From NCBI GenBank assembly GCA_018806915.1, contig JAGKQI010000085.1:310001-374000 (forward strand): a stretch of 64,000 nt of DNA, written 5' to 3'. Position 1 is the stretch's first letter. Every line of letters starts with the position of its first letter. The notes below the pieces were generated by a model that was not told where the DNA came from, made no database searches, and saw only the letters and a list, made by a program, of their open reading frames with translations. Source of the stretch: Phytophthora colocasiae (Eukaryota; Oomycota; Peronosporomycetes; Peronosporales; Peronosporaceae). A program made the position numbers and the translations under genes. Positions 35,942 to 49,968 of this stretch are shown piece after piece.

Positions 35942-36599
35942 ACCATACGCAAACCACAACCCTCACAAAACAAAAATCGCTCACGCATACCACACACATG
36001 CAACAACCACGCACGCCACACGGACAACGAATCACCGCCACGCACAACCCGCCTAGCGCGACAAAAACGCACCATCAATTCATCCCCTCCGTGCTCTTCG
36101 ACACAAGTTATGGCGCCTTCAATGACGCGTGTCCACACGGACCCACCGAGCTCGAAATCCTCCTCACCACAGAACACACTCTCCCACCATAGCTACACAC
36201 ATCCACCTTGCCGAGGTACGCCCTGTTCCACTTCAGCAGTACCTACTTTGGCCGCCAGTCTGGCCAAACGAATGTGGTCACGTCCCAGCTCGACCCACAA
36301 CGCCGAAACATCTTTGCCACCTCGTATATTGTTAAGGACCGTGGTCAGCCAAACCAAGATGGGCCATACGTACGAACTCGCAGTTCAGTGCTTGTGCCTG
36401 GTCAACGAACGAACACTGCAAGAATGTCCATTTGACAAAGGTTGACATGGGTCTGTGTCGGACTCGAACCCGCACCACGCGATAGGAGTTGTTAGCGGTA
36501 GCTGTGCCTCACCGTGAGTGACAGCAGTGCTGTCGAAAGCGTCGGAGTTGACGAGGAACGTGTAAACGGGAGCACAAGGCGACAAAAGAAAGAAGAAGT

Positions 36600-36679
36600 T
36601 GGCCAATGTGGGATTCGAACCCACGCCCTTTCGGACCAGTGCCTTAAACTGGCGCCTTAGACCGCTCGGCCAATTGACC
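36600..36679 (-). tRNA. trnL-AAG: tRNA-Leu (AAG), array copy 18
   Basis: Body as copy 1; T4 downstream. Confidence 0.94.
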
Positions 36680-37339
36680 ACCATACGCAAACCACAACCC
36701 TCACAAAACAAAAATCGCTCTCACGCATACCACACACATGCAACAACCACGCACGCCACACGGACAACGAATCACCGCCACGCACAACCCGCCTAGCGCG
36801 ACAAAAACGCACCATCAATTCATCCCCTCCGTGCTCTTCGACACAAGTTATGGCGCCTTCAATGACGCGTGTCCACACGGACCCACCGAGCTCGAAATCC
36901 TCCTCACCACAGAACACACTCTCCCACCATAGCTACACACATCCACCTTGCCGAGGTACGCCCTGTTCCACTTCAGCAGTACCTACTTTGGCCGCCAGTC
37001 TGGCCAAACGAATGTGGTCACGTCCCAGCTCGACCCACAACGCCGAAACATCTTTGCCACCTCGTATATTGTTAAGGACCGTGGTCAGCCAAACCAAGAT
37101 GGGCCATACGTACGAACTCGCAGTTCAGTGCTTGTGCCTGGTCAACGAACGAACACTGCAAGAATGTCCATTTGACAAAGGTTGACATGGGTCTGTGTCG
37201 GACTCGAACCCGCACCACGCGATAGGAGTTGTTAGCGGTAGCTGTGCCTCACCGTGAGTGACAGCAGTGCTGTCGAAAGCGTCGGAGTTGACGAGGAACG
37301 TGTAAACGGGAGCACAAGGCGACAAAAGAAAGAAGAAGT

Positions 37340-37418
37340 TGGCCAATGTGGATTCGAACCCACGCCCTTTCGGACCAGTGCCTTAAACTGGCGCCTTAGA
37401 CCGCTCGGCCAATTGACC
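37340..37418 (-). pseudogene. trnL-AAG: tRNA-Leu (AAG), array copy 19, 1-nt deletion
   Basis: 79 nt. One G (plus strand) of the GTGGG run is missing, removing a base of the T-stem 3' strand. T4 downstream. Confidence 0.75.
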
Positions 37419-38068
37419 ACCATACGCAAACCACAACCCTCACAAAACAAAAATCGCTCTCACGCATACCACACACATGCAACAACCACGCACGCCACAC
37501 GGACAACGAATCACCGCCACGCACAACCCGCCTAGCGCGACAAAAACGCACCATCAATTCATCCCCTCCGTGCTCTTCGACACAAGTTATGGCGCCTTCA
37601 ATGACGCGTGTCCACACGGACCCACCGAGCTCGAAATCCTCCTCACCACAGAACACACTCTCCCACACACATCCACCTTGCCGAGGTACGCCCTGTTCCA
37701 CTTCAGCAGTACCTACTTTGGCCGCCAGTCTGGCCAAACGAATGTGGTCACGTCCCAGCTCGACCCACAACGCCGAAACATCTTTGCCACCTCGTATATT
37801 GTTAAGGACCGTGGTCAGCCAAACCAAGATGGGCCATACGTACGAACTCGCAGTTCAGTGCTTGTGCCTGGTCAACGAACGAACACTGCAAGAATGTCCA
37901 TTTGACAAAGGTTGACATGGGTCTGTGTCGGACTCGAACCCGCACCACGCGATAGGAGTTGTTAGCGGTAGCTGTGCCTCACCGTGAGTGACAGCAGTGC
38001 TGTCGAAAGCGTCGGAGTTGACGAGGAACGTGTAAACGGGAGCACAAGGCGACAAAGAAAGAAGAAGT

Positions 38069-38148
38069 TGGCCAATGTGGGATTCGAACCCACGCCCTTT
38101 CGGACCAGTGCCTTAAACTGGCGCCTTAGACCGCTCGGCCAATTGACC
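38069..38148 (-). tRNA. trnL-AAG: tRNA-Leu (AAG), array copy 20
   Basis: Body as copy 1; T3 downstream. The unit has the open 142-codon frame. Confidence 0.93.
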
Positions 38149-38807
38149 ACCATACGCAAACCACAACCCTCACAAAACAAAAATCGCTCTCACGCATACC
38201 ACACACATGCAACAACCACGCACGCCACACGGACAACGAATCACCGCCACGCACAACCCGCCTAGCGCGACAAAAACGCACCATCAATTCATCCCCTCCG
38301 TGCTCTTCGACACAAGTTATGGCGCCTTCAATGACGCGTGTCCACACGGACCCACCGAGCTCGAAATCCTCCTCACCACAGAACACACTCTCCCACCATA
38401 GCTACACACATCCACCTTGCCGAGGTACGCCCTGTTCCACTTCAGCAGTACCTACTTTGGCCGCCAGTCTGGCCAAACGAATGTGGTCACGTCCCAGCTC
38501 GACCCACAACGCCGAAACATCTTTGCCACCTCGTATATTGTTAAGGACCGTGGTCAGCCAAACCAAGATGGGCCATACGTACGAACTCGCAGTTCAGTGC
38601 TTGTGCCTGGTCAACGAACGAACACTGCAAGAATGTCCATTTGACAAAGGTTGACATGGGTCTGTGTCGGACTCGAACCCGCACCACGCGATAGGAGTTG
38701 TTAGCGGTAGCTGTGCCTCACCGTGAGTGACAGCAGTGCTGTCGAAAGCGTCGGAGTTGACGAGGAACGTGTAAACGGGAGCACAAGGCGACAAAGAAAG
38801 AAGAAGT

Positions 38808-38887
38808 TGGCCAATGTGGGATTCGAACCCACGCCCTTTCGGACCAGTGCCTTAAACTGGCGCCTTAGACCGCTCGGCCAATTGACC
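38808..38887 (-). tRNA. trnL-AAG: tRNA-Leu (AAG), array copy 21
   Basis: Body as copy 1; T3 downstream. Confidence 0.93.
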
Positions 38888-39547
38888 ACCATACGCAAAC
38901 CACAACCCTCACAAAACAAAAATCGCTCTCACGCATACCACACACATGCAACAACCACGCACGCCACACGGACAACGAATCACCGCCACGCACAACCCGC
39001 CTAGCGCGACAAAAACGCACCATCAATTCATCCCCTCCGTGCTCTTCGACACAAGTTATGGCGCCTTCAATGACGCGTGTCCACACGGACCCACCGAGCT
39101 CGAAATCCTCCTCACCACAGAACACACTCTCCCACCATAGCTACACACATCCACCTTGCCGAGGTACGCCCTGTTCCACTTCAGCAGTACCTACTTTGGC
39201 CGCCAGTCTGGCCAAACGAATGTGGTCACGTCCCAGCTCGACCCACAACGCCGAAACATCTTTGCCACCTCGTATATTGTTAAGGACCGTGGTCAGCCAA
39301 ACCAAGATGGGCCATACGTACGAACTCGCAGTTCAGTGCTTGTGCCTGGTCAACGAACGAACACTGCAAGAATGTCCATTTGACAAAGGTTGACATGGGT
39401 CTGTGTCGGACTCGAACCCGCACCACGCGATAGGAGTTGTTAGCGGTAGCTGTGCCTCACCGTGAGTGACAGCAGTGCTGTCGAAAGCGTCGGAGTTGAC
39501 GAGGAACGTGTAAACGGGAGCACAAGGCGACAAAAGAAAGAAGAAGT

Positions 39548-39627
39548 TGGCCAATGTGGGATTCGAACCCACGCCCTTTCGGACCAGTGCCTTAAACTGG
39601 CGCCTTAGACCGCTCGGCCAATTGACC
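39548..39627 (-). tRNA. trnL-AAG: tRNA-Leu (AAG), array copy 22
   Basis: Body as copy 1; T4 downstream. Confidence 0.94.
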
Positions 39628-40286
39628 ACCATACGCAAACCACAACCCTCACAAAACAAAAATCGCTCTCACGCATACCACACACATGCAACAACCACGC
39701 ACGCCACACGGACAACGAATCACCGCCACGCACAACCCGCCTAGCGCGACAAAAACGCACCATCAATTCATCCCTCCGTGCTCTTCGACACAAGTTATGG
39801 CGCCTTCAATGACGCGTGTCCACACGGACCCACCGAGCTCGAAATCCTCCTCACCACAGAACACACTCTCCCACCATAGCTACACACATCCACCTTGCCG
39901 AGGTACGCCCTGTTCCACTTCAGCAGTACCTACTTTGGCCGCCAGTCTGGCCAAACGAATGTGGTCACGTCCCAGCTCGACCCACAACGCCGAAACATCT
40001 TTGCCACCTCGTATATTGTTAAGGACCGTGGTCAGCCAAACCAAGATGGGCCATACGTACGAACTCGCAGTTCAGTGCTTGTGCCTGGTCAACGAACGAA
40101 CACTGCAAGAATGTCCATTTGACAAAGGTTGACATGGGTCTGTGTCGGACTCGAACCCGCACCACGCGATAGGAGTTGTTAGCGGTAGCTGTGCCTCACC
40201 GTGAGTGACAGCAGTGCTGTCGAAAGCGTCGGAGTTGACGAGGAACGTGTAAACGGGAGCACAAGGCGACAAATAAAAGAAGAAGT

Positions 40287-40366
40287 TGGCCAATGTGGGA
40301 TTCGAACCCACGCCCTTTCGGACCAGTGCCTTAAACTGGCGCCTTAGACCGCTCGGCCAATTGACC
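40287..40366 (-). tRNA. trnL-AAG: tRNA-Leu (AAG), array copy 23
   Basis: Body as copy 1; downstream tract rearranged to CTTTTATTTG, still holding a T4. Confidence 0.94.
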
Positions 40367-41026
40367 ACCATACGCAAACCACAACCCTCACAAAACAAAA
40401 ATCGCTCTCACGCATACCACACACATGCAACAACCACGCACGCCACACGGACAACGAATCACCGCCACGCACAACCCGCCTAGCGCGACAAAAACGCACC
40501 ATCAATTCATCCCCTCCGTGCTCTTCGACACAAGTTATGGCGCCTTCAATGACGCGTGTCCACACGGACCCACCGAGCTCGAAATCCTCCTCACCACAGA
40601 ACACACTCTCCCACCATAGCTACACACATCCACCTTGCCGAGGTACGCCCTGTTCCACTTCAGCAGTACCTACTTTGGCCGCCAGTCTGGCCAAACGAAT
40701 GTGGTCACGTCCCAGCTCGACCCACAACGCCGAAACATCTTTGCCACCTCGTATATTGTTAAGGACCGTGGTCAGCCAAACCAAGATGGGCCATACGTAC
40801 GAACTCGCAGTTCAGTGCTTGTGCCTGGTCAACGAACGAACACTGCAAGAATGTCCATTTGACAAAGGTTGACATGGGTCTGTGTCGGACTCGAACCCGC
40901 ACCACGCGATAGGAGTTGTTAGCGGTAGCTGTGCCTCACCGTGAGTGACAGCAGTGCTGTCGAAAGCGTCGGAGTTGACGAGGAACGTGTAAACGGGAGC
41001 ACAAGGCGACAAAAGAAAGAAGAAGT

Positions 41027-41106
41027 TGGCCAATGTGGGATTCGAACCCACGCCCTTTCGGACCAGTGCCTTAAACTGGCGCCTTAGACCGCTCGGCCAA
41101 TTGACC
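41027..41106 (-). tRNA. trnL-AAG: tRNA-Leu (AAG), array copy 24
   Basis: Body as copy 1; T4 downstream. Confidence 0.94.
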
Positions 41107-41766
41107 ACCATACGCAAACCACAACCCTCACAAAACAAAAATCGCTCTCACGCATACCACACACATGCAACAACCACGCACGCCACACGGACAACGAATC
41201 ACCGCCACGCACAACCCGCCTAGCGCGACAAAAACGCACCATCAATTCATCCCCTCCGTGCTCTTCGACACAAGTTATGGCGCCTTCAATGACGCGTGTC
41301 CACACGGACCCACCGAGCTCGAAATCCTCCTCACCACAGAACACACTCTCCCACCATAGCTACACACATCCACCTTGCCGAGGTACGCCCTGTTCCACTT
41401 CAGCAGTACCTACTTTGGCCGCCAGTCTGGCCAAACGAATGTGGTCACGTCCCAGCTCGACCCACAACGCCGAAACATCTTTGCCACCTCGTATATTGTT
41501 AAGGACCGTGGTCAGCCAAACCAAGATGGGCCATACGTACGAACTCGCAGTTCAGTGCTTGTGCCTGGTCAACGAACGAACACTGCAAGAATGTCCATTT
41601 GACAAAGGTTGACATGGGTCTGTGTCGGACTCGAACCCGCACCACGCGATAGGAGTTGTTAGCGGTAGCTGTGCCTCACCGTGAGTGACAGCAGTGCTGT
41701 CGAAAGCGTCGGAGTTGACGAGGAACGTGTAAACGGGAGCACAAGGCGACAAAAGAAAGAAGAAGT

Positions 41767-41846
41767 TGGCCAATGTGGGATTCGAACCCACGCCCTTTCG
41801 GACCAGTGCCTTAAACTGGCGCCTTAGACCGCTCGGCCAATTGACC
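41767..41846 (-). tRNA. trnL-AAG: tRNA-Leu (AAG), array copy 25
   Basis: Body as copy 1; T4 downstream. Confidence 0.94.
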
Positions 41847-42504
41847 ACCATACGCAAACCACAACCCTCACAAAACAAAAATCGCTCTCACGCATACCAC
41901 ACACATGCAACAACCACGCACGCCACACGGACAACGAATCACCGCCACGCACAACCCGCCTAGCGCGACAAAAACGCACCATCAATTCATCCCTCCGTGC
42001 TCTTCGACACAAGTTATGGCGCCTTCAATGACGCGTGTCCACACGGACCCACCGAGCTCGAAATCCTCCTCACCACAGAACACACTCTCCCACCATAGCT
42101 ACACACATCCACCTTGCCGAGGTACGCCCTGTTCCACTTCAGCAGTACCTACTTTGGCCGCCAGTCTGGCCAAACGAATGTGGTCACGTCCCAGCTCGAC
42201 CCACAACGCCGAAACATCTTTGCCACCTCGTATATTGTTAAGGACCGTGGTCAGCCAAACCAAGATGGGCCATACGTACGAACTCGCAGTTCAGTGCTTG
42301 TGCCTGGTCAACGAACGAACACTGCAAGAATGTCCATTTGACAAAGGTTGACATGGGTCTGTGTCGGACTCGAACCCGCACCACGCGATAGGAGTTGTTA
42401 GCGGTAGCTGTGCCTCACCGTGAGTGACAGCAGTGCTGTCGAAAGCGTCGGAGTTGACGAGGAACGTGTAAACGGGAGCACAAGGCGACAAAGAAAGAAG
42501 AAGT

Positions 42505-42584
42505 TGGCCAATGTGGGATTCGAACCCACGCCCTTTCGGACCAGTGCCTTAAACTGGCGCCTTAGACCGCTCGGCCAATTGACC
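42505..42584 (-). tRNA. trnL-AAG: tRNA-Leu (AAG), array copy 26
   Basis: Body as copy 1; T3 downstream. Confidence 0.93.
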
Positions 42585-43243
42585 ACCATACGCAAACCAC
42601 AACCCTCACAAAACAAAAATCGCTCTCACGCATACCACACACATGCAACAACCACGCACGCCACACGGACAACGAATCACCGCCACGCACAACCCGCCTA
42701 GCGCGACAAAAACGCACCATCAATTCATCCCTCCGTGCTCTTCGACACAAGTTATGGCGCCTTCAATGACGCGTGTCCACACGGACCCACCGAGCTCGAA
42801 ATCCTCCTCACCACAGAACACACTCTCCCACCATAGCTACACACATCCACCTTGCCGAGGTACGCCCTGTTCCACTTCAGCAGTACCTACTTTGGCCGCC
42901 AGTCTGGCCAAACGAATGTGGTCACGTCCCAGCTCGACCCACAACGCCGAAACATCTTTGCCACCTCGTATATTGTTAAGGACCGTGGTCAGCCAAACCA
43001 AGATGGGCCATACGTACGAACTCGCAGTTCAGTGCTTGTGCCTGGTCAACGAACGAACACTGCAAGAATGTCCATTTGACAAAGGTTGACATGGGTCTGT
43101 GTCGGACTCGAACCCGCACCACGCGATAGGAGTTGTTAGCGGTAGCTGTGCCTCACCGTGAGTGACAGCAGTGCTGTCGAAAGCGTCGGAGTTGACGAGG
43201 AACGTGTAAACGGGAGCACAAGGCGACAAAAGAAAGAAGAAGT

Positions 43244-43321
43244 TGGCCAATGGGATTCGAACCCACGCCCTTTCGGACCAGTGCCTTAAACTGGCGCCTT
43301 AGACCGCTCGGCCAATTGACC
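43244..43321 (-). pseudogene. trnL-AAG: tRNA-Leu (AAG), array copy 27, 2-nt deletion
   Basis: 78 nt, with the same 2-nt T-stem deletion as copy 4; T4 downstream. Confidence 0.75.
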
Positions 43322-43980
43322 ACCATACGCAAACCACAACCCTCACAAAACAAAAATCGCTCTCACGCATACCACACACATGCAACAACCACGCACGCCA
43401 CACGGACAACGAATCACCGCCACGCACAACCCGCCTAGCGCGACAAAAACGCACCATCAATTCATCCCCTCCGTGCTCTTCGACACAAGTTATGGCGCCT
43501 TCAATGACGCGTGTCCACACGGACCCACCGAGCTCGAAATCCTCCTCACCACAGAACACACTCTCCCACCATAGCTACACACATCCACCTTGCCGAGGTA
43601 CGCCCTGTTCCACTTCAGCAGTACCTACTTTGGCCGCCAGTCTGGCCAAACGAATGTGGTCACGTCCCAGCTCGACCCACAACGCCGAAACATCTTTGCC
43701 ACCTCGTATATTGTTAAGGACCGTGGTCAGCCAAACCAAGATGGGCCATACGTACGAACTCGCAGTTCAGTGCTTGTGCCTGGTCAACGAACGAACACTG
43801 CAAGAATGTCCATTTGACAAAGGTTGACATGGGTCTGTGTCGGACTCGAACCCGCACCACGCGATAGGAGTTGTTAGCGGTAGCTGTGCCTCACCGTGAG
43901 TGACAGCAGTGCTGTCGAAAGCGTCGGAGTTGACGAGGAACGTGTAAACGGGAGCACAAGGCGACAAAGAAAGAAGAAGT

Positions 43981-44060
43981 TGGCCAATGTGGGATTCGAA
44001 CCCACGCCCTTTCGGACCAGTGCCTTAAACTGGCGCCTTAGACCGCTCGGCCAATTGACC
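43981..44060 (-). tRNA. trnL-AAG: tRNA-Leu (AAG), array copy 28
   Basis: Body as copy 1; T3 downstream. Confidence 0.93.
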
Positions 44061-44717
44061 ACCATACGCAAACCACAACCCTCACAAAACAAAAATCGCT
44101 CTCACGCATACCACACATGCAACAACCACGCACGCCACACGGACAACGAATCACCGCCACGCACAACCCGCCTAGCGCGACAAAAACGCACCATCAATTC
44201 ATCCCCTCCGTGCTCTTCGACACAAGTTATGGCGCCTTCAATGACGCGTGTCCACACGGACCCACCGAGCTCGAAATCCTCCTCACCACAGAACACACTC
44301 TCCCACCATAGCTACACACATCCACCTTGCCGAGGTACGCCCTGTTCCACTTCAGCAGTACCTACTTTGGCCGCCAGTCTGGCCAAACGAATGTGGTCAC
44401 GTCCCAGCTCGACCCACAACGCCGAAACATCTTTGCCACCTCGTATATTGTTAAGGACCGTGGTCAGCCAAACCAAGATGGGCCATACGTACGAACTCGC
44501 AGTTCAGTGCTTGTGCCTGGTCAACGAACGAACACTGCAAGAATGTCCATTTGACAAAGGTTGACATGGGTCTGTGTCGGACTCGAACCCGCACCACGCG
44601 ATAGGAGTTGTTAGCGGTAGCTGTGCCTCACCGTGAGTGACAGCAGTGCTGTCGAAAGCGTCGGAGTTGACGAGGAACGTGTAAACGGGAGCACAAGGCG
44701 ACAAAGAAAGAAGAAGT

Positions 44718-44796
44718 TGGCCAATGTGGATTCGAACCCACGCCCTTTCGGACCAGTGCCTTAAACTGGCGCCTTAGACCGCTCGGCCAATTGACC
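44718..44796 (-). pseudogene. trnL-AAG: tRNA-Leu (AAG), array copy 29, 1-nt deletion
   Basis: 79 nt, with the same single-base T-stem deletion as copy 19 but with T3 downstream. Confidence 0.75.
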
Positions 44797-45453
44797 ACCA
44801 TACGCAAACCACAACCCTCACAAAACAAAAATCGCTCTCACGCATACCACACATGCAACAACCACGCACGCCACACGGACAACGAATCACCGCCACGCAC
44901 AACCCGCCTAGCGCGACAAAAACGCACCATCAATTCATCCCCTCCGTGCTCTTCGACACAAGTTATGGCGCCTTCAATGACGCGTGTCCACACGGACCCA
45001 CCGAGCTCGAAATCCTCCTCACCACAGAACACACTCTCCCACCATAGCTACACACATCCACCTTGCCGAGGTACGCCCTGTTCCACTTCAGCAGTACCTA
45101 CTTTGGCCGCCAGTCTGGCCAAACGAATGTGGTCACGTCCCAGCTCGACCCACAACGCCGAAACATCTTTGCCACCTCGTATATTGTTAAGGACCGTGGT
45201 CAGCCAAACCAAGATGGGCCATACGTACGAACTCGCAGTTCAGTGCTTGTGCCTGGTCAACGAACGAACACTGCAAGAATGTCCATTTGACAAAGGTTGA
45301 CATGGGTCTGTGTCGGACTCGAACCCGCACCACGCGATAGGAGTTGTTAGCGGTAGCTGTGCCTCACCGTGAGTGACAGCAGTGCTGTCGAAAGCGTCGG
45401 AGTTGACGAGGAACGTGTAAACGGGAGCACAAGGCGACAAAGAAAGAAGAAGT

Positions 45454-45533
45454 TGGCCAATGTGGGATTCGAACCCACGCCCTTTCGGACCAGTGCCTTA
45501 AACTGGCGCCTTAGACCGCTCGGCCAATTGACC
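45454..45533 (-). tRNA. trnL-AAG: tRNA-Leu (AAG), array copy 30
   Basis: Body as copy 1; T3 downstream. Confidence 0.93.
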
Positions 45534-46193
45534 ACCATACGCAAACCACAACCCTCACAAAACAAAAATCGCTCTCACGCATACCACACACATGCAACAA
45601 CCACGCACGCCACACGGACAACGAATCACCGCCACGCACAACCCGCCTAGCGCGACAAAAACGCACCATCAATTCATCCCCTCCGTGCTCTTCGACACAA
45701 GTTATGGCGCCTTCAATGACGCGTGTCCACACGGACCCACCGAGCTCGAAATCCTCCTCACCACAGAACACACTCTCCCACCATAGCTACACACATCCAC
45801 CTTGCCGAGGTACGCCCTGTTCCACTTCAGCAGTACCTACTTTGGCCGCCAGTCTGGCCAAACGAATGTGGTCACGTCCCAGCTCGACCCACAACGCCGA
45901 AACATCTTTGCCACCTCGTATATTGTTAAGGACCGTGGTCAGCCAAACCAAGATGGGCCATACGTACGAACTCGCAGTTCAGTGCTTGTGCCTGGTCAAC
46001 GAACGAACACTGCAAGAATGTCCATTTGACAAAGGTTGACATGGGTCTGTGTCGGACTCGAACCCGCACCACGCGATAGGAGTTGTTAGCGGTAGCTGTG
46101 CCTCACCGTGAGTGACAGCAGTGCTGTCGAAAGCGTCGGAGTTGACGAGGAACGTGTAAACGGGAGCACAAGGCGACAAAAGAAAGAAGAAGT

Positions 46194-46273
46194 TGGCCAA
46201 TGTGGGATTCGAACCCACGCCCTTTCGGACCAGTGCCTTAAACTGGCGCCTTAGACCGCTCGGCCAATTGACC
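46194..46273 (-). tRNA. trnL-AAG: tRNA-Leu (AAG), array copy 31
   Basis: Body as copy 1; T4 downstream. Confidence 0.94.
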
Positions 46274-46932
46274 ACCATACGCAAACCACAACCCTCACAA
46301 AACAAAAATCGCTCTCACGCATACCACACACATGCAACAACCACGCACGCCACACGGACAACGAATCACCGCCACGCACAACCCGCCTAGCGCGACAAAA
46401 ACGCACCATCAATTCATCCCTCCGTGCTCTTCGACACAAGTTATGGCGCCTTCAATGACGCGTGTCCACACGGACCCACCGAGCTCGAAATCCTCCTCAC
46501 CACAGAACACACTCTCCCACCATAGCTACACACATCCACCTTGCCGAGGTACGCCCTGTTCCACTTCAGCAGTACCTACTTTGGCCGCCAGTCTGGCCAA
46601 ACGAATGTGGTCACGTCCCAGCTCGACCCACAACGCCGAAACATCTTTGCCACCTCGTATATTGTTAAGGACCGTGGTCAGCCAAACCAAGATGGGCCAT
46701 ACGTACGAACTCGCAGTTCAGTGCTTGTGCCTGGTCAACGAACGAACACTGCAAGAATGTCCATTTGACAAAGGTTGACATGGGTCTGTGTCGGACTCGA
46801 ACCCGCACCACGCGATAGGAGTTGTTAGCGGTAGCTGTGCCTCACCGTGAGTGACAGCAGTGCTGTCGAAAGCGTCGGAGTTGACGAGGAACGTGTAAAC
46901 GGGAGCACAAGGCGACAAAAGAAAGAAGAAGT

Positions 46933-47012
46933 TGGCCAATGTGGGATTCGAACCCACGCCCTTTCGGACCAGTGCCTTAAACTGGCGCCTTAGACCGCTC
47001 GGCCAATTGACC
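46933..47012 (-). tRNA. trnL-AAG: tRNA-Leu (AAG), array copy 32
   Basis: Body as copy 1; T4 downstream. Confidence 0.94.
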
Positions 47013-47672
47013 ACCATACGCAAACCACAACCCTCACAAAACAAAAATCGCTCTCACGCATACCACACACATGCAACAACCACGCACGCCACACGGACAA
47101 CGAATCACCGCCACGCACAACCCGCCTAGCGCGACAAAAACGCACCATCAATTCATCCCCTCCGTGCTCTTCGACACAAGTTATGGCGCCTTCAATGACG
47201 CGTGTCCACACGGACCCACCGAGCTCGAAATCCTCCTCACCACAGAACACACTCTCCCACCATAGCTACACACATCCACCTTGCCGAGGTACGCCCTGTT
47301 CCACTTCAGCAGTACCTACTTTGGCCGCCAGTCTGGCCAAACGAATGTGGTCACGTCCCAGCTCGACCCACAACGCCGAAACATCTTTGCCACCTCGTAT
47401 ATTGTTAAGGACCGTGGTCAGCCAAACCAAGATGGGCCATACGTACGAACTCGCAGTTCAGTGCTTGTGCCTGGTCAACGAACGAACACTGCAAGAATGT
47501 CCATTTGACAAAGGTTGACATGGGTCTGTGTCGGACTCGAACCCGCACCACGCGATAGGAGTTGTTAGCGGTAGCTGTGCCTCACCGTGAGTGACAGCAG
47601 TGCTGTCGAAAGCGTCGGAGTTGACGAGGAACGTGTAAACGGGAGCACAAGGCGACAAAAGAAAGAAGAAGT

Positions 47673-47752
47673 TGGCCAATGTGGGATTCGAACCCACGCC
47701 CTTTCGGACCAGTGCCTTAAACTGGCGCCTTAGACCGCTCGGCCAATTGACC
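47673..47752 (-). tRNA. trnL-AAG: tRNA-Leu (AAG), array copy 33
   Basis: Body as copy 1; T4 downstream. Confidence 0.94.
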
Positions 47753-48412
47753 ACCATACGCAAACCACAACCCTCACAAAACAAAAATCGCTCTCACGCA
47801 TACCACACACATGCAACAACCACGCACGCCACACGGACAACGAATCACCGCCACGCACAACCCGCCTAGCGCGACAAAAACGCACCATCAATTCATCCCC
47901 TCCGTGCTCTTCGACACAAGTTATGGCGCCTTCAATGACGCGTGTCCACACGGACCCACCGAGCTCGAAATCCTCCTCACCACAGAACACACTCTCCCAC
48001 CATAGCTACACACATCCACCTTGCCGAGGTACGCCCTGTTCCACTTCAGCAGTACCTACTTTGGCCGCCAGTCTGGCCAAACGAATGTGGTCACGTCCCA
48101 GCTCGACCCACAACGCCGAAACATCTTTGCCACCTCGTATATTGTTAAGGACCGTGGTCAGCCAAACCAAGATGGGCCATACGTACGAACTCGCAGTTCA
48201 GTGCTTGTGCCTGGTCAACGAACGAACACTGCAAGAATGTCCATTTGACAAAGGTTGACATGGGTCTGTGTCGGACTCGAACCCGCACCACGCGATAGGA
48301 GTTGTTAGCGGTAGCTGTGCCTCACCGTGAGTGACAGCAGTGCTGTCGAAAGCGTCGGAGTTGACGAGGAACGTGTAAACGGGAGCACAAGGCGACAAAA
48401 GAAAGAAGAAGT

Positions 48413-48490
48413 TGGCCAATGGGATTCGAACCCACGCCCTTTCGGACCAGTGCCTTAAACTGGCGCCTTAGACCGCTCGGCCAATTGACC
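48413..48490 (-). pseudogene. trnL-AAG: tRNA-Leu (AAG), array copy 34, 2-nt deletion
   Basis: 78 nt; the third copy with the T-stem deletion seen in copies 4 and 27; T4 downstream. Confidence 0.75.
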
Positions 48491-49148
48491 ACCATACGCA
48501 AACCACAACCCTCACAAAACAAAAATCGCTCTCACGCATACCACACATGCAACAACCACGCACGCCACACGGACAACGAATCACCGCCACGCACAACCCG
48601 CCTAGCGCGACAAAAACGCACCATCAATTCATCCCCTCCGTGCTCTTCGACACAAGTTATGGCGCCTTCAATGACGCGTGTCCACACGGACCCACCGAGC
48701 TCGAAATCCTCCTCACCACAGAACACACTCTCCCACCATAGCTACACACATCCACCTTGCCGAGGTACGCCCTGTTCCACTTCAGCAGTACCTACTTTGG
48801 CCGCCAGTCTGGCCAAACGAATGTGGTCACGTCCCAGCTCGACCCACAACGCCGAAACATCTTTGCCACCTCGTATATTGTTAAGGACCGTGGTCAGCCA
48901 AACCAAGATGGGCCATACGTACGAACTCGCAGTTCAGTGCTTGTGCCTGGTCAACGAACGAACACTGCAAGAATGTCCATTTGACAAAGGTTGACATGGG
49001 TCTGTGTCGGACTCGAACCCGCACCACGCGATAGGAGTTGTTAGCGGTAGCTGTGCCTCACCGTGAGTGACAGCAGTGCTGTCGAAAGCGTCGGAGTTGA
49101 CGAGGAACGTGTAAACGGGAGCACAAGGCGACAAAAGAAAGAAGAAGT

Positions 49149-49228
49149 TGGCCAATGTGGGATTCGAACCCACGCCCTTTCGGACCAGTGCCTTAAACTG
49201 GCGCCTTAGACCGCTCGGCCAATTGACC
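49149..49228 (-). tRNA. trnL-AAG: tRNA-Leu (AAG), array copy 35
   Basis: Body as copy 1; T4 downstream. Confidence 0.94.
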
Positions 49229-49888
49229 ACCATACGCAAACCACAACCCTCACAAAACAAAAATCGCTCTCACGCATACCACACACATGCAACAACCACG
49301 CACGCCACACGGACAACGAATCACCGCCACGCACAACCCGCCTAGCGCGACAAAAACGCACCATCAATTCATCCCCTCCGTGCTCTTCGACACAAGTTAT
49401 GGCGCCTTCAATGACGCGTGTCCACACGGACCCACCGAGCTCGAAATCCTCCTCACCACAGAACACACTCTCCCACCATAGCTACACACATCCACCTTGC
49501 CGAGGTACGCCCTGTTCCACTTCAGCAGTACCTACTTTGGCCGCCAGTCTGGCCAAACGAATGTGGTCACGTCCCAGCTCGACCCACAACGCCGAAACAT
49601 CTTTGCCACCTCGTATATTGTTAAGGACCGTGGTCAGCCAAACCAAGATGGGCCATACGTACGAACTCGCAGTTCAGTGCTTGTGCCTGGTCAACGAACG
49701 AACACTGCAAGAATGTCCATTTGACAAAGGTTGACATGGGTCTGTGTCGGACTCGAACCCGCACCACGCGATAGGAGTTGTTAGCGGTAGCTGTGCCTCA
49801 CCGTGAGTGACAGCAGTGCTGTCGAAAGCGTCGGAGTTGACGAGGAACGTGTAAACGGGAGCACAAGGCGACAAAAGAAAGAAGAAGT

Positions 49889-49968
49889 TGGCCAATGTGG
49901 GATTCGAACCCACGCCCTTTCGGACCAGTGCCTTAAACTGGCGCCTTAGACCGCTCGGCCAATTGACC
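49889..49968 (-). tRNA. trnL-AAG: tRNA-Leu (AAG), array copy 36
   Basis: Body as copy 1; T4 downstream. Confidence 0.94.
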
